Assembly (NCBI GenBank): GCA_023251095.1
Contig: JAHEZL010000014.1
Location: 53,353 to 117,352, forward strand
Direction of reading: 5' to 3'
Length of the DNA stretch: 64,000 bases
DNA from: Flavobacteriales bacterium
Lineage (GTDB): Bacteria > Bacteroidota > Bacteroidia > Flavobacteriales_C > GCA-002722245
This document shows, in pieces, positions 26,916 through 36,689 of the stretch; the stretch's first letter is position 1; each line of letters starts with the position of its first letter. Under the pieces are notes generated by a model that was not told where the DNA came from, did no database searches, and saw only the letters and a program-made list of their open reading frames with translations. Made by a program: the position numbers and the translations under genes.

Positions 26916-29495
26916 TTACATTTTTATCAAACGGTAAGCTCTTGAACCAAAATTTCCTGATGCTTTGATCAAATAAGTACCGGAGGTATATTTTTCACCA
27001 ACTGTAATTAAGTTAGTGCCATCAGTCACTTTAATATATTCCACCAAAGCACCTAAAGTATTATATACTTCCACCGATTCAATTTTATCACTTGAATTAA
27101 GCACACTGATGTTTGCTGTTTCGCTAAACGGATTCGGATAAACAACAATTTGTGCTTCCGATGCGGATTCCAAATCAGCAATGCCTACTAACGAATCCAG
27201 ATCCTGTCGGTTAAAAAATGAATACGCCGGAACATTGATGGTTCCCTGCAAAACGCCGTCTTTATAAATGGCAACGTTCACTGCTACAGGCTGTGAATTA
27301 TAACCCACATAGCTGTATTTTTTTGTGGTAGCATTATAATACACCTGACTGTTAGGAGCGCTCGTATGGCAGTTCCACTGGATATCCCCCATTGTTCTAT
27401 GAGAATGCGTGTAATAATAGGTTTGTCCGGCATTGGTATATTTCATCACTTTATTGTAATTGGTTCCCACTGCTGCAGCCCAATATTCATCCATTCGTTT
27501 TGCTGTATAAGCCGGATCATACATTTGCTCATAAACCAAAGCAACATTGGCCCAGTCGGATCCATACTCCGATTCATCAATATCGGTAGGATGTTTCACT
27601 TTTTGTTCGGCTTTCATGATATCATAATCCGCTTTCAGATAAGCAGGATACTCTGCCATATAATTCATGATAGGCGACCATGGCAACCATTGAATGCCAT
27701 GAATATGAATAGGGTCGCCACTGAACCATGTCCCATAATTCACTCCTCCGTCAAATACAATTCCCACCATGGAATGTCCGTAACTTGCATTTAAATTTTG
27801 TTTGTCCACATCAAACCAATACTCTCTGGTGGCGCGTGATTCCGTTAAATACCCAAAAGCACCTGCATCTCTCATGGCTTTATCTCCCAGTACATCACCC
27901 AACAGAAAAAGGCCGGCCCATCCCTGCATGGATTCGGAAGTAGATTCCTGGTTGTTCCCATCGCCGGAACTTGTTCCTCCTGCATAAGAATGACCTCTCC
28001 ACGGACTGAAGGTTCTGAACAAAGGAAATTCATTGTCGGTTCTGTCCCAGTTGGCATATTGCTTAGCCACCAGTTTAGCCATCGGACCATACTTATTTAA
28101 AAAATCCTGGTCTATCATACCCAACAAAGCAACAGAATGAGTGAGATAACCCAAATGAAAATGATTGTCGGTAAATTTCTCACTTCCAAAGCTCGAATTA
28201 AATCCTATTAAAGCCTTCCATTTATCGTAGCGGGCAAAATAATGTTCGGTTTCTCCCGGAGTATAAGTGAGCCAATCGATTAAGGAATTACGACTTTTCA
28301 ATTTAATGGCCGCATAATTTGTGTTGCCTGTTTCTTTGGCCATCAAAGCATATTTGGCATAATTTAAAATATCTTTTCCTCCCCAATAAGTATCATTTCC
28401 ATAACCTGTTGTCAATGAATAGTCATCCAGCATAGTTTTCATTTTAGCAGGATCATAGGGATTGGCGAGTGCTTGTACTGTAGGCACCGGACTGTGTGCG
28501 AGCACGCCATTAAACGAATAAGAAAATTTAAAAGTATTTCCTTCGGCACATTTCAATACACCACGGGGCGTAGCGTATTGTTTTCCGTTGAAAGAAAAAG
28601 TTTGCGTACAGTTTTTGTATTGATGAGGCAAAAATCCCTGCACTACTCTTTTCTCTGCACCACCTTTCAGATTGTCGGCTGTAATGGTCCAGGTAACATC
28701 AATCAATGCATTCTCCGGAGAATAATTCCACGACACTTTAGTATCTCTTGGGATAGAATACGCAAAAGTATTGTAGTACGACAAATCCGTTTTTCCAGTC
28801 ATTGTTGCAACAGTGAAATAGGTGTTCACCGCAGGATTTTTCATGGTAACGGTAGTTCCTGCCAAAGTGAACAAAGTATTGTCGGGTGCATATATCCCAT
28901 AATACCTTCCTTCATAAAAAACACCAATGCTATTAGAGGTATAAGGAAAAGCAATCGCTGATCCATCAGGTTTAAAGAAAGTCACGCCTGCTCCAAATTC
29001 TATATAAGGATCAAAGCCGCTGATTTCAAACCATGCCATAGGAAAACCATTTCCAATGGTGATGTCCATTGCCTTAGCGCCGTTTTGCATATTAACAGTC
29101 AATCCCCAGTCGTGCCATGTTTTAGCGATATTTTTCGTGGGCGCAAACGCAGCCCCTTTAATTGCCAAAGGAAAATCTTTCACCATGTCGCCTTTGCTCC
29201 AGTTAACAGGGAAAAATAATTGTGCGCCATAAGTTTGAGGTTTTAAAACTACCGGATAGGCCCAAAGATTTCCGGCGATTGGTTTTACCAACACTTCCGT
29301 CCACCAGTCGTTGGTAGGAATAGCTTTTGTATTTCCGGCAGGAACATTCAAAGCCATATTGGCAAAAGTTGTAACAGCAGTACCTTCACTCGCGGGCGGA
29401 GCAGATGCATAACTACCCGAACCCACAGCAACTGCTGTTTGCGCGAATAGTTTTGACGAAAATAAAATGGCTGCAATCAGTGATCTTTTTTTCAT
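26916..29495 (-). CDS. GH81 endo-1,3-beta-glucanase with T9SS type A tail
   Basis: 859 residues with a signal peptide (MKKRSLIAAILFSSKLFAQ). The family 81 core is recognised by PTNDWWTEVLVKP (60-72), WYEG/YYGIYAPD-type strands near 195-205, DNHFHLGYLTHSVALL (443-458, conserved Asp/His), FSPWRGHSYAGG (496-507) and NQESTSESMQGWAGL (515-529) holding the conserved catalytic glutamates. GH81 enzymes cut long beta-1,3-glucans such as laminarin or fungal wall glucan in endo mode. The last ~85 residues are a Por-type sorting domain (VVYPNPFSETANISVL...SGTYLIKASGNFGSRAYRLIKM). Upstream, 29592-29626 carries the shared tandem motif described elsewhere. Confidence 0.92.
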   Translation of the reverse strand: MKKRSLIAAILFSSKLFAQTAVAVGSGSYASAPPASEGTAVTTFANMALNVPAGNTKAIPTNDWWTEVLVKPIAGNLWAYPVVLKPQTYGAQLFFPVNWSKGDMVKDFPLAIKGAAFAPTKNIAKTWHDWGLTVNMQNGAKAMDITIGNGFPMAWFEISGFDPYIEFGAGVTFFKPDGSAIAFPYTSNSIGVFYEGRYYGIYAPDNTLFTLAGTTVTMKNPAVNTYFTVATMTGKTDLSYYNTFAYSIPRDTKVSWNYSPENALIDVTWTITADNLKGGAEKRVVQGFLPHQYKNCTQTFSFNGKQYATPRGVLKCAEGNTFKFSYSFNGVLAHSPVPTVQALANPYDPAKMKTMLDDYSLTTGYGNDTYWGGKDILNYAKYALMAKETGNTNYAAIKLKSRNSLIDWLTYTPGETEHYFARYDKWKALIGFNSSFGSEKFTDNHFHLGYLTHSVALLGMIDQDFLNKYGPMAKLVAKQYANWDRTDNEFPLFRTFSPWRGHSYAGGTSSGDGNNQESTSESMQGWAGLFLLGDVLGDKAMRDAGAFGYLTESRATREYWFDVDKQNLNASYGHSMVGIVFDGGVNYGTWFSGDPIHIHGIQWLPWSPIMNYMAEYPAYLKADYDIMKAEQKVKHPTDIDESEYGSDWANVALVYEQMYDPAYTAKRMDEYWAAAVGTNYNKVMKYTNAGQTYYYTHSHRTMGDIQWNCHTSAPNSQVYYNATTKKYSYVGYNSQPVAVNVAIYKDGVLQGTINVPAYSFFNRQDLDSLVGIADLESASEAQIVVYPNPFSETANISVLNSSDKIESVEVYNTLGALVEYIKVTDGTNLITVGEKYTSGTYLIKASGNFGSRAYRLIKM

Positions 29496-29591
29496 ACTTG
29501 TTTTAATTAGAGGTTTAGTAATTCGGTTTTGTTTTTATGCTTCGTTGTAATCTTCTTAAAGTTAAATCACTATCCTCCTTTGCTATGGAAG

Positions 29592-29626
29592 TATTGTACA
29601 TAAAGGGGAGCAAAATCGTGCGTAAA
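29592..29626 (-). promoter_or_regulatory. Tandem regulatory motif upstream of GH81
   Basis: On the minus strand two half-sites, GCACGATTTT and GTACAATA, are 22 bp apart and about 100-130 bp before the start codon. A CTCCCCTTT block lies between them. The same half-site and spacing recur upstream of the TMEM220-ebo operon, the chimeric gene and GH2. Regulator identity unknown; helical-phase direct repeats fit AraC-type or LytTR-type binding. Confidence 0.5.
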
Positions 29627-29779
29627 AATCGCCTAACGACATTTAAATAAATGCTTTAAAACACCTATTCACCTAATATTATGCAGAAAACGACAATTGC
29701 ACAACAGTGAATAATTAGGTGTTTTTACTGATGTGATTAACAACTACTTTCTAATTTATTTCACTACTTCATCGCTCTC

Positions 29780-29918
29780 TACGTCATTGCGAAATTTTTG
29801 TACTCAAAAATGAAGCAACCTTATGACGCATAGCTAATTTAAATTTTATAAAACCTTATGAGGTTGCTTCATTTTTGAGTACAAAAATTTCGCAATGACG
29901 AACCGGGGCAATGACGTA
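29780..29918. repeat. Inverted-repeat element, family R, copy 1
   Basis: Two perfect 40-bp arms, 29782-29821 (CGTCATTGCGAAATTTTTG...GAAGCAACCT) and 29861-29900 (its reverse complement), surround a 39-bp AT-rich spacer. The element starts TACGTCATTGC and ends GGGGCAATGACGTA, so 11-bp terminal inverted repeats are shared with copy 2 at 37375-37479. It lies in the intergenic space between the divergent GH81 and lipoprotein genes. The rest of the 584-bp gap holds regulatory motifs but no gene. Confidence 0.85.
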
Positions 29919-29971
29919 AATAAATCCCCTTGATAATCCCTCAAATTTCACCCCTGAATATTTTTATACTC

Positions 29972-30013
29972 TTTCCGTACGATATTAGCCCGCCTTCGAA
30001 ACTTACTCCCCTA
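29972..30013 (+). promoter_or_regulatory. Probable tandem regulatory motif upstream of the carbohydrate-binding lipoprotein
   Basis: TTTCCGTACGATATT (29972-29986) matches the GYACRAWTT half-site in the same orientation relative to its gene as at the other sites. A weaker second half-site plus ACTCCCCT follows 22 bp on (about 29999-30013). Distance to the ATG at 30080 is about 70-100 bp, as at the other sites. The first half-site is convincing, the second is weak. Confidence 0.4.
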
Positions 30014-30079
30014 ACTTTATCCTTAGTTATTGAAGGGACCTAAAATTATTAATGAATTAAAAACTAAAAACTAATCATC

Positions 30080-30736
30080 ATGAAAATTCAAAGCAAAAAA
30101 TTAATCTTTCCTTTAGCAGTAGGAATAAGCGCTTTTTTACTGAGCACAAGCTCTTGTAAAAAAGAACCTGTAGTTGATACAAAACCACCTGTCACAGTCA
30201 CTCCAAAAACAAAAACCCCTACAAGCACATTGAAAGGTGATAGCATCGCTTCATTTCCTTTCCGATTAGCGCCTTCTTTTATTCCAAGTGGTTACTATCA
30301 GTATTCTGATTCAACTGTTACTTTCGGTTTAGACAGCTGTTTAGACAAAGCAGTAACGTATCCCAGCGAATGTATCAGAATCACTTATAAATACATAGGT
30401 GGATACTGGGGTGCCGGTTTCTTGAACAACAACAACTGGGGTGGGAAATTTAAAATCCGTTCTACAGTGAAAAAAATGACTTTCTCTATTTACACCAATG
30501 GTATTGCTAATATTACCTTCCTTCCTTTCGGAAGTGCCGACTATGGTAAAAAAGAGTTGTACAAAACTTCATCTAACGCAAATGCCGCTTATACATGGCA
30601 AACTGTAGAAGTTCCAATTTCAGGAACTCCTGCAACTTTCGCTTCTGCTTTAGGATTGGTAGTGGATGGCGTAAAACCTCTTCCAAACGGTACTGTAGTA
30701 GAATTTTATATCAAAGATCTTCAATTTGAAGATTAA
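30080..30736 (+). CDS. Carbohydrate-binding-like lipoprotein
   Basis: A 218-residue lipoprotein: signal MKIQSKKLIFPLAVGISAFLLSTSSC with lipobox SSC, then a Pro/Thr-rich linker (KPPVTVTPKTKTPTSTLKG, about 36-54), then a beta-rich domain. The domain pattern (FIPSGYYQYSD..., ECIRITYKYIGGYWGAGFLNNNNWGG, final VVEFYIKDLQFED) matches jelly-roll sugar-binding lipoproteins that accompany Bacteroidota glycan loci. It is likely on the outer membrane and helps hold glucan near the enzymes. It sits between GH81 (divergent) and the lectin-GH30 pair. Binding specificity is not predictable. Confidence 0.65.
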   Translation: MKIQSKKLIFPLAVGISAFLLSTSSCKKEPVVDTKPPVTVTPKTKTPTSTLKGDSIASFPFRLAPSFIPSGYYQYSDSTVTFGLDSCLDKAVTYPSECIRITYKYIGGYWGAGFLNNNNWGGKFKIRSTVKKMTFSIYTNGIANITFLPFGSADYGKKELYKTSSNANAAYTWQTVEVPISGTPATFASALGLVVDGVKPLPNGTVVEFYIKDLQFED

Positions 30737-30749
30737 TAGTTGAGTGTGT

Positions 30750-30787
30750 AAAGTCCCGAAATCCTAATATTTCGGGACTTTATTTTT
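30750..30787 (+). terminator. Intrinsic terminator after the lipoprotein gene
   Basis: A 13-bp perfect stem, AAAGTCCCGAAAT (30750-30762) and ATTTCGGGACTTT (30769-30781), followed by ATTTTT. It starts 13 bp after the stop at 30736. Confidence 0.85.
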
Positions 30788-30883
30788 CATTGCAATAAAC
30801 TTAAATGCCTATTCATAAAAATGCCTGAATCACTCTAACTGCTTTGGGCACGGAGAAATTTTAAATAAAAATTATTTTGATTT

Positions 30884-33800
30884 ATGAATAATCCAAAAAA
30901 AACAGGGCGCTCATTTTATTTTATACTTTTTGTATTGGCCTGTATTTCTTTTACTACTGCCAACGCACAATATTCCATGGTAGGAAGCGCCAGCAATATT
31001 GGAACAAATACTTACCGACTCACTGCTGACACCAACTGGCAAAACGGCAGTGTTTGGAAAACTGCCACCATTAATTTAAATACCTCTTTTGATTTTTATT
31101 TCGATCTCTATTTTGGTTTACGCGATGGCACAGGAGCCGACGGAATAACTTTTACACTTCAACAACAAGGGACTAATGCCGGTACAGCCGGACAAGGATT
31201 AGGCGTTGGAGGTGTTGCTCCTTCATTAATTGTTGAATACGATACCTGGAACAATACTCCTTACGATATTGTTCCCGACCATATAGCCATTGAAAAAAAT
31301 GGCGACCCCAACCACACTACCCCCAACACCTTAAAAGGACCTATTCAGGCTAATTTAAATAGTGCAAATATTGAAGACGGATTATGGCACAGCACCAGAG
31401 TAATGTGGAATGCCGGCACTCAAACAATGGATGTGTATTTTGATTGCGAATTACGACTCTCTTATACTGGCGATATTGTCAACACCATTTTTGGAGGAAA
31501 CCCTAATGTATATTATGGATTTACCGCAGCAACCGGAGGAAGTAAAAATGAACACAGGATTCGCGACCTTCATGTGCTTCCAACTGTATTCCTAAAAGAC
31601 ACTATCTGCTCAGGCTCTTCTACTAAAGTAGATCTTTCGGGAGCCGATACTTATTTATGGACTCCCAACTATGCCATCAGCAGTACAACTTCTCCCAATC
31701 CAACTTTCAATCCAACCGTAACTACACAATATATAGTCACTGTTACCAATAAATGTGAAACATGGAAAGACACCGTATTGATCACTGTGAATCCGAAACC
31801 GGTGGTGAATTTAGGACCCGACATCACTCTTTGTCAAAATGACGCAGCAATCACCATTGACGCCGGAAATGTTGGTAGCACTTATAAATGGTCAACTCCC
31901 GACAATAGTAATGAAACTACAAAAACAATTTTAAAATCAGCCGCAGGAACTTACAGCGTTACCGTTACCGATGTAAATAAATGCAAGTCGAGTGACGCCA
32001 TGAAAATTAAAGTGAATCCCTTACCTGTTGTAGTGATTGGTGATCAAGCTATTTGCGCAGGACTATCGGCAACTTTTGATGCCGGGGTTTTTACTTCTTA
32101 TAAATGGAACAATAATAGCACTTTGAAAACGCTCACTACCTCAACTGCCGGAAATTACTGGGTACAAGTAACAGATGCCAACGGATGCAAAAACAGCGAT
32201 ACTGCTGTACTTAAAGTGAATCCATCACCAGTTGTAGTTGTTGCGGATCAAATCATTTGTCAGGGACAAAGCGCGACTTTTGATCCCGGAATTTTTGCTT
32301 CTTATCAATGGAACGACAATAGTACTTTGCAAACCTTCACTACTTCAACCGCGGGAAATTATTCAGTACAAGTTACTGATGCCAATGGATGTAAAAACAC
32401 AGATGCTGCTGCACTTACCGTAAATCCACTACCCGTTGTGAGTATTACCGATCAAACTATTTGTGGCGGACAATCGGTAACTTTTGATCCTGGAGTTTTT
32501 ACTTCTTATTTATGGAACGACAGCACCACTTTACAAAAATTGATTGCCACCACTACCGGAAATTACTGGGTAGAAGTTACCGATGCTAATGGTTGTAAAA
32601 AAAGAGATACTGCTGCAATCACAGCAAACCCCTTACCTGTAGTGGTTATTGATAATCAAGCCATTTGTCAGGGGAAATCAGCAACATTTGATGCAGGAAA
32701 TGCAGCCATTGGTTTTACTTATAAATGGAACGACAACAGTACTTTGAAAACCTTGAATACTTCAACAGCCGGAGATTACTGGGTAGAGGTAACCGATGTA
32801 AAAGGTTGTAAAAACAGTGACACTGCTAACCTTAAAGTAAATCCGCTACCAACTGTAGTGGTTGCAGATCAAGCTATTTGCCAGGGACAATCAGCAACTT
32901 TTGATGCCGGTACTTTTGCCTCTTATTTATGGAACGACAACAGTACCTTACAAACGCTCACCACTTCAACTGCCGGAAATTATTCGGTACAGGTGACCGA
33001 CACCAATGGATGCGTAAACAGTGATGCCGCTGCATTAACAATAAATCCATCACCAATAGTCAAATTAGGTAACGACACCCTTATTTGCGAAGGAGCAACT
33101 GTTCTCCTTTCTTCTAATGTTGTTGGGAAAAACTATTTATGGAACACAAACGAAACTACTTCTTCCATTAACGTAAGTGTTTCAGGAACCTACTCTATTG
33201 ACGTGACCAATAATTTTTCTTGTGTTGGTTCCGATGAAATTATTATTAGCGTTGTACCTTTTCCTGTTTTGGATTTAGGTCCGGACATTAATATATGCAA
33301 AGGACGACCGGTTACGATAGATTCCAAATTAAACACTGCATTATTAAAATGGTCAACTAAAGAAACTACTCCATCCATCACAGTAGATGGCGCTGCACAA
33401 ATAAGTTTGATCGCCTTTTTCGATCCCGCTTGTCCGGTTTACGATACCGTATTAACTACCGTAACCGCTATGCCTGTTTCTACATTGACTCCCGATACCG
33501 TACTTTGTTTTTTAGATGTTTCCACATTAACTGTTGATGCCGGAACCGGTGCTGAAAAATATTTATGGCAGGACGGAACAACAACTTCTTCTCTTGTGGT
33601 AACTCAAAAAGGAACTTATAGCGTAACATTGACCAATGGTAACAATTGCTCCATCACGGATAATATTAATATTCAAGAAAAATGTATTTCAGTGATCTAT
33701 GGTCCAAATGCCTTCACTCCCAACGGAGATGGTGTAAATGATTTTTTCACTTTTAAAGGAATTAAACTGAATGATTTTCATTTAATGATTTTCAACAGAT

Positions 33801-33973
33801 GGGGAGAAATGCTTTTTGAAAGTTATGATATTAACAAAGGTTGGGATGGAACTTATAAAGGCAACGACGCGCAAATTGATGTGTATATTTGGAAAATAGA
33901 CGTGACACCAGTTAAAGAAAGTGAATCAGATTTTAAATACATAAATGTTGGAAGTGTTGCATTAATAAGATAA
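30884..33973 (+). CDS. L-type lectin repeat protein with T9SS type B C-terminal domain
   Basis: 1029 residues with a signal peptide ending ...TTANAQ. The first ~220 mature residues form an L-type (legume-like) lectin domain: FDFYFDLYFGLRDGTGADGITFTLQQQG, GGVAPSLIVEYDTWNN and GLWHSTRVMWNAGTQTMDVYFD, followed by FGFTAATGG-type strand YYGFTAATGGSKNEH. Next come about nine ~70-residue repeats (PVVVIADQ.ICQGQSATFD.G...YLWNDNSTLQTLTTSTAGNY.V.VTDANGC.N.D). The final domain has the type B signature GPNAFTPNGDGVNDFF...FNRWGEMLFES. A surface glycan-binding adhesin is likely. The GH30 gene starts 10 bp after its stop, so lectin and hydrolase are probably one transcript. Confidence 0.88.
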   Translation: MNNPKKTGRSFYFILFVLACISFTTANAQYSMVGSASNIGTNTYRLTADTNWQNGSVWKTATINLNTSFDFYFDLYFGLRDGTGADGITFTLQQQGTNAGTAGQGLGVGGVAPSLIVEYDTWNNTPYDIVPDHIAIEKNGDPNHTTPNTLKGPIQANLNSANIEDGLWHSTRVMWNAGTQTMDVYFDCELRLSYTGDIVNTIFGGNPNVYYGFTAATGGSKNEHRIRDLHVLPTVFLKDTICSGSSTKVDLSGADTYLWTPNYAISSTTSPNPTFNPTVTTQYIVTVTNKCETWKDTVLITVNPKPVVNLGPDITLCQNDAAITIDAGNVGSTYKWSTPDNSNETTKTILKSAAGTYSVTVTDVNKCKSSDAMKIKVNPLPVVVIGDQAICAGLSATFDAGVFTSYKWNNNSTLKTLTTSTAGNYWVQVTDANGCKNSDTAVLKVNPSPVVVVADQIICQGQSATFDPGIFASYQWNDNSTLQTFTTSTAGNYSVQVTDANGCKNTDAAALTVNPLPVVSITDQTICGGQSVTFDPGVFTSYLWNDSTTLQKLIATTTGNYWVEVTDANGCKKRDTAAITANPLPVVVIDNQAICQGKSATFDAGNAAIGFTYKWNDNSTLKTLNTSTAGDYWVEVTDVKGCKNSDTANLKVNPLPTVVVADQAICQGQSATFDAGTFASYLWNDNSTLQTLTTSTAGNYSVQVTDTNGCVNSDAAALTINPSPIVKLGNDTLICEGATVLLSSNVVGKNYLWNTNETTSSINVSVSGTYSIDVTNNFSCVGSDEIIISVVPFPVLDLGPDINICKGRPVTIDSKLNTALLKWSTKETTPSITVDGAAQISLIAFFDPACPVYDTVLTTVTAMPVSTLTPDTVLCFLDVSTLTVDAGTGAEKYLWQDGTTTSSLVVTQKGTYSVTLTNGNNCSITDNINIQEKCISVIYGPNAFTPNGDGVNDFFTFKGIKLNDFHLMIFNRWGEMLFESYDINKGWDGTYKGNDAQIDVYIWKIDVTPVKESESDFKYINVGSVALIR

Positions 33974-33983
33974 TTTTAAAAAA

Positions 33984-35438
33984 ATGAGAAAAATATTTTT
34001 AACTCCGCTCGCGTTATTTTTCATGTTGAATCAGGCATGTGCGCAATCAGCAGCATTAACAGAAAATGTTACTGCCAATAAAAAAGTAGTAGTGTATACC
34101 ACTGCCAAAAACTCCAATTTGAGGATCACTCCTACTGACACACTTGGATTCAAAGATTTCGGTCAGCCTTTGGAAACTCAACCCTGCGTATTTATTGATC
34201 CCACACATTCTTTTCAGGAATTTATAGGAATAGGCGGAGCATTCACTGATGCAGCGGCCGAAACTTTCGGATCGATGAATAAACAAACTCAAGCCGAATT
34301 TTTAAAAGCTTACTACGATAACAAAGATGGTATCGGATATACCTTGGGAAGAACCACCATTCACAGCTGTGATTTTGCAAGCTCAAGTTATACTTACGTA
34401 GCAGAGAATGACAAAGAATTAAAAACATTCAGCATTGAGCACGATCAGCAATTCAGAATTCCTCTAATTAAACAAGCCATGAAAACGGCTGGAGGAAAAT
34501 TAACGCTGTTCGCTAGTCCGTGGAGCCCTCCGGCATGGATGAAAGACAATAAAAATATGTTACAGGGCGGAAAACTATTGCCCGAATTTTATTCCTCATG
34601 GGCCAACTATTTTGTGAAATACATCAATGCCTATGAAAAAGAAGGAATTCCAATCTGGGGTTTAACCGTGCAAAATGAACCAATGGCCAAACAAAGCTGG
34701 GAATCATGCATCATCACTGCAGAAGAAGAAAGAGATTTTATAAAAACATATCTCGGTCCAACTTTACACAAAGCAGGTTTAGGCGATAAAAAATTAATCG
34801 CCTGGGACCACAACCGAGATTTAATTTATCAACGTGCAAGCACAATATTGAATGATCCAGAAGCTGCAAAATATGTTTGGGGCATCGGCTACCACTGGTA
34901 TGAAACATGGACCGGCAGTGCCATGCAATTTGAAAATGTGAAAAGAGTGAAAGAATCTTTTCCTAATACCAATGTATTTTTAACGGAAGGAACTGTAGAG
35001 CGATTTAAATTTGAAGGAATGAGCGATTGGTCCCTGGGAGAAAAATATGGCAATTCCATGATCAATGATTTCAACAGCGGATCTGTTGCATGGACCGACT
35101 GGAACATTGTATTGGATGAAACCGGCGGACCAAACCACGTTGGAAATCTTTGCTTCGCTCCGGTGATTTACGATCGCAGAGATGGTAAAATTCATTACAC
35201 GAACAGCTATTATTACATCGGGCATTTTTCAAAATTTGTTCATGCCGGTGCAAAAAGAATTGCTACTTCATCCAGCAGAGATGTACTGCAAACAACAGCT
35301 TTCCAAAACACCGACGGAAGTATTGTAGTAGTGGTAATGAATAACAGCGATAAGCCAATGGCTTACAAACTTTGGTTGAATGGAAAAGTTGTTGAAGTAA
35401 ATAGTTTAGCGCATTCTATTGCGACGTTGGTTTTTTAA
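33984..35438 (+). CDS. GH30 glycoside hydrolase (glucosylceramidase/beta-1,6-glucanase-like)
   Basis: 484 residues with a signal peptide (MRKIFLTPLALFFMLNQACAQ). GH30 subfamily-1-like features: QEFIGIGGAFTDAAAETF (78-95), LGRTTIHSCDFASSSYTY (121-138), LFASPWSPPAWMKDN (175-189), the acid/base in GLTVQNEP (Glu232) and the nucleophile in VFLTEGTVERF (Glu335). A short C-terminal beta domain follows; there is no T9SS tail. Family members act on beta-1,6-glucan, glucosylceramide, xylosides or fucosides. With GH81 and GH16 nearby, cleavage of beta-1,6 branches of laminarin is a reasonable inference, not shown. It follows the lectin gene by 10 bp. Confidence 0.9.
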   Translation: MRKIFLTPLALFFMLNQACAQSAALTENVTANKKVVVYTTAKNSNLRITPTDTLGFKDFGQPLETQPCVFIDPTHSFQEFIGIGGAFTDAAAETFGSMNKQTQAEFLKAYYDNKDGIGYTLGRTTIHSCDFASSSYTYVAENDKELKTFSIEHDQQFRIPLIKQAMKTAGGKLTLFASPWSPPAWMKDNKNMLQGGKLLPEFYSSWANYFVKYINAYEKEGIPIWGLTVQNEPMAKQSWESCIITAEEERDFIKTYLGPTLHKAGLGDKKLIAWDHNRDLIYQRASTILNDPEAAKYVWGIGYHWYETWTGSAMQFENVKRVKESFPNTNVFLTEGTVERFKFEGMSDWSLGEKYGNSMINDFNSGSVAWTDWNIVLDETGGPNHVGNLCFAPVIYDRRDGKIHYTNSYYYIGHFSKFVHAGAKRIATSSSRDVLQTTAFQNTDGSIVVVVMNNSDKPMAYKLWLNGKVVEVNSLAHSIATLVF

Positions 35439-35458
35439 ATTAAGACTATCCATATAAA

Positions 35459-35489
35459 AAACCTCATCAGAAACAGATGAGGTTTTTTT
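35459..35489 (+). terminator. Intrinsic terminator of the lectin-GH30 transcript
   Basis: AAACCTCATC (35459-35468), loop AGAAACA, GATGAGG (35476-35482) and a T run at 35483-35489; 20 bp after the GH30 stop. Confidence 0.85.
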
Positions 35490-35501
35490 ATTTTTGAGTA
35501 T

Positions 35502-35656
35502 CGTTCATACGCTCCGCTAAGTTTTCAACTTAGCGGAATCTTTTCTTGAAGCTTTCAGCTTCGCATTACTCAAAAATAAATTCATATAAAAAGAAGCTGA
35601 AAGCTTCAAGAAAAGATTCCGTCAAGTTACGCTATCGCTAAACTTAACGGAGCGAA
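35502..35656. repeat. Palindromic element, family D, copy 1
   Basis: The core is a perfect 28-bp inverted repeat, 35535-35562 (GGAATCTTTTCTTGAAGC...) and 35593-35620. Outer arms are related (GCTCCGCTAAGTTTTCAACT on the left, GCTCCGTTAAGTTTAGCG on the right strand), and the left arm has its own 10-bp hairpin (CCGCTAAGTT/AACTTAGCGG). It fills the gap between the convergent GH30 and di-heme peroxidase genes. A related element lies at 63736-63900. Confidence 0.75.
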
Positions 35657-35666
35657 CGTGAAAACC

Positions 35667-36689
35667 TCACTTCGTCAACACTTCCTTCGGATAAGAAAAC
35701 TTAGGATTAAATAAAAAAGTTTTATCAGTCAGTGTTTTCAAAAAAGCAATCAACTCCTCTCTTTCAACAGAATTTAAAACTACAGGCTTTTGCAATTCAG
35801 GAGCCAAAGTATTGCTGTGCTGAATTCCCATGGCATAATGCGTCAGCACATCCGACAAGCGTTTAAAGCGACCATCGTGCATGTATGGATATGAAAACTC
35901 AATATTACGTAACGTCGGCACTTTAAATTTCAAAGAATCCTGAGGATTTTTTGTAAGCTTCATTCTTCCGTAATCTTTCAGCAGAGGATCCACCGGCAAA
36001 CCATTATTTTTAAATTGATAATCGGAGAACAAAGGTTCGGTATGACACGACGAACAATTTTTTTGAAATAATTTATAGCCATTTTCTTCCTGCAAAGTAA
36101 ATTTTGCTTTTTTAGCCATTACGCTATCGTATTTTGAATTGGAACTTACCAGCGTGAGCATAAATTGCGATAAGGCCTGTAAAGTATATTGTCCGGTGAT
36201 AGTACTATCCCCATAGGCTTTATAAAAAAGCTTACGGTAAACCGGCGACTTTTGTAATTTTCGCATCACCCCCTCTAAGGTTGAACCCATTTCATCAGGA
36301 TGCGTGATAGGCGCCAGCGATTGCATATCCAAATGATTGATGGCTCCATCCCACATGTACAATGAATGCCAAGCCAAATTAATTAAAGCAGGAGAATTTC
36401 GCGTTCCCATTTTCCCTTCAATGCCATGACTCAATGGATGATCCACATGGGTAAAAGCCGTGAATTGTGAATGACAGCTGGTGCAGGATATAGTATTGTC
36501 GATGGAAAGAATAGGATCGTAAAACAAAGCCCTTCCCAACTCAATTTTTTCGGCAGTCAACGGGTTTTTTGAAAAATCATATTTTGGCTTCGGCCACGAT
36601 TTAGGAACAGTATAAAACATTTGTTTCGGCACGATATACGCAACCAAGGAAAAACTTCCGATCAACAATATGAAAATTATTTTTTTCAT
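35667..36689 (-). CDS. Di-heme cytochrome c peroxidase/MauG family protein (MbnH-like partner)
   Basis: 340 residues with an N-terminal membrane or signal segment. Two c-type heme sites are present: CTSCH (69-73) and CSSCH (212-216). Family landmarks include LGRALFYDPILS (51-62), GTRNSPALINLAW (96-108), GYKLFQKNCSSCHTEPLFSD and YPYMHDGRFKRLSDVL (267-282). The family covers bacterial H2O2-reducing peroxidases, MauG and MbnH; it acts in the periplasm. The start codon overlaps the stop of the MbnP-like gene by 4 bp (ATGA). That coupling argues for the MbnH-type role, post-translational modification of the partner, rather than simple peroxide defence; this is inference. Confidence 0.85.
   Translation of the reverse strand: MKKIIFILLIGSFSLVAYIVPKQMFYTVPKSWPKPKYDFSKNPLTAEKIELGRALFYDPILSIDNTISCTSCHSQFTAFTHVDHPLSHGIEGKMGTRNSPALINLAWHSLYMWDGAINHLDMQSLAPITHPDEMGSTLEGVMRKLQKSPVYRKLFYKAYGDSTITGQYTLQALSQFMLTLVSSNSKYDSVMAKKAKFTLQEENGYKLFQKNCSSCHTEPLFSDYQFKNNGLPVDPLLKDYGRMKLTKNPQDSLKFKVPTLRNIEFSYPYMHDGRFKRLSDVLTHYAMGIQHSNTLAPELQKPVVLNSVEREELIAFLKTLTDKTFLFNPKFSYPKEVLTK

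Noticed and set aside
28473..28961. Plus-strand open frame of 162 codons
   Set aside because: Antisense to the GH81 catalytic region, which has clear family motifs; the peptide shows no recognisable domain.
29496..30079. Possible small RNA or riboswitch in the 584-bp gap
   Set aside because: The strong fold is explained by the family-R inverted repeat; no known riboswitch core or tRNA-like pattern was seen.
21501..35438. Classical polysaccharide utilisation locus with SusC/SusD
   Set aside because: No TonB-dependent receptor or SusD-type lipoprotein is encoded; the lipoprotein at 30080 is too small and has a jelly-roll pattern.
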